From: Alistipes sp.
GTDB taxonomy: Bacteria > Bacteroidota > Bacteroidia > Bacteroidales > Rikenellaceae
Assembly: GCA_017380955.1 (NCBI GenBank)
Contig: JAFOCZ010000008.1
Location: 1-6,182 of the forward strand
Length of the DNA stretch: 6,182 nt
Direction: 5' to 3'
Shown piece after piece: positions 6,022 to 6,182 of the stretch (positions are counted from its first letter, which is position 1; the number at the start of each line of letters is the position of its first letter). The notes under the pieces were generated by a model. The model saw nothing but the letters and a program-made list of their open reading frames with translations. It searched no databases and was not told the DNA's origin. A program made the position numbers and the translations under genes.

Positions 6022-6182
6022 TTATTTTTCAATTCTTTTATCTATAAGGTAGTGGTTACGCTCCGTAGCACGGCGGTTTATCATCTCGCCCAAGAATCCT
6101 GCAAGGAACAACTGCACGCCGAGCACTATGGCCAGGAGCGCCAGGTAGAACATAGGCTGCTCAGTAACTCCGCGCCACACAA
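6022..6182 (-). CDS. Family 2 glycosyltransferase (DPM1/GtrB-like), C-terminal end (5' truncated by window)
   Basis: Only the last 52 residues lie in the window, reading leftward to a TAA at 6022-6024. Seen: a hydrophobic helix of about 20 residues (FYLALLAIVLGVQLFLAGFL) followed by G-E-M-I-N-R-R-A-T-E-R-N-H-Y-L-I-D-K-R-I-E-K. The pattern QxFLAGFLGEnI-R-RN-YLI--RI is the usual C-terminal tail of Bacteroidota GT2 enzymes related to dolichyl-phosphate mannose synthase and GtrB, which load a sugar onto a polyprenyl phosphate at the inner membrane and carry C-terminal membrane helices. The catalytic domain lies outside the window, so activity cannot be judged. It is the first gene seen of the leftward operon, 18 nt before DUF4293. 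It is too short to stand alone, and the frame is open to the window edge. Confidence 0.75.
   Translation of the reverse strand, partial: VWRGVTEQPMFYLALLAIVLGVQLFLAGFLGEMINRRATERNHYLIDKRIEK

Overview
The window looks like chromosomal sequence from a member of the Bacteroidota, probably the order Bacteroidales and possibly an Alistipes-like (Rikenellaceae) gut lineage. The order-level call rests on a recognisable DUF4293 protein (a family essentially confined to Bacteroidota), a Bacteroidota-style DPM1/GtrB-type glycosyltransferase tail, a POTRA-less Omp85 barrel, AT-rich start regions without Shine-Dalgarno sequences, and strong use of GAG and AAG for Glu and Lys. The family-level call is a guess.

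The left half (bases 1-3288) reads rightward. It holds the 3' end of a bile acid:sodium symporter (BASS) family transporter, then a 440-aa PlsC-type acyltransferase with a C-terminal membrane region, and then a 489-aa outer-membrane beta-barrel of the Omp85/BamA superfamily. Gaps are 24 and 8 nt, so the three genes probably share a transcript. The two groups meet at a strong, nearly perfect hairpin (about 3305-3338) with an A-run on one side and a T-run on the other, which should stop transcription from both directions.

The right half (3338-6182) reads leftward. In transcription order it holds the C-terminal end of a family 2 glycosyltransferase (cut by the window edge), a DUF4293 four-helix membrane protein, a YbgC/FadM-type hotdog acyl-CoA thioesterase, a UbiA-superfamily polyprenyltransferase of the MqnP-like type, and a ten-helix EamA/DMT transporter. 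Intergenic gaps are 18, 3, 0 and 2 nt, and I see no internal terminator, so this is a tightly packed and probably translationally coupled operon.

Most products act in or on the membrane: phospholipid acylation, outer-membrane barrel, quinone-type prenylation, polyprenyl-phosphate sugar transfer and small-molecule transport. The most interesting links are the acyltransferase/barrel pair and the thioesterase/prenyltransferase pair; the latter could supply two successive steps of menaquinone synthesis. I found no mobile element, CRISPR array, RNA gene or clearly new system. The region is dense with genes, and no stretch over 50 bases lacks one.
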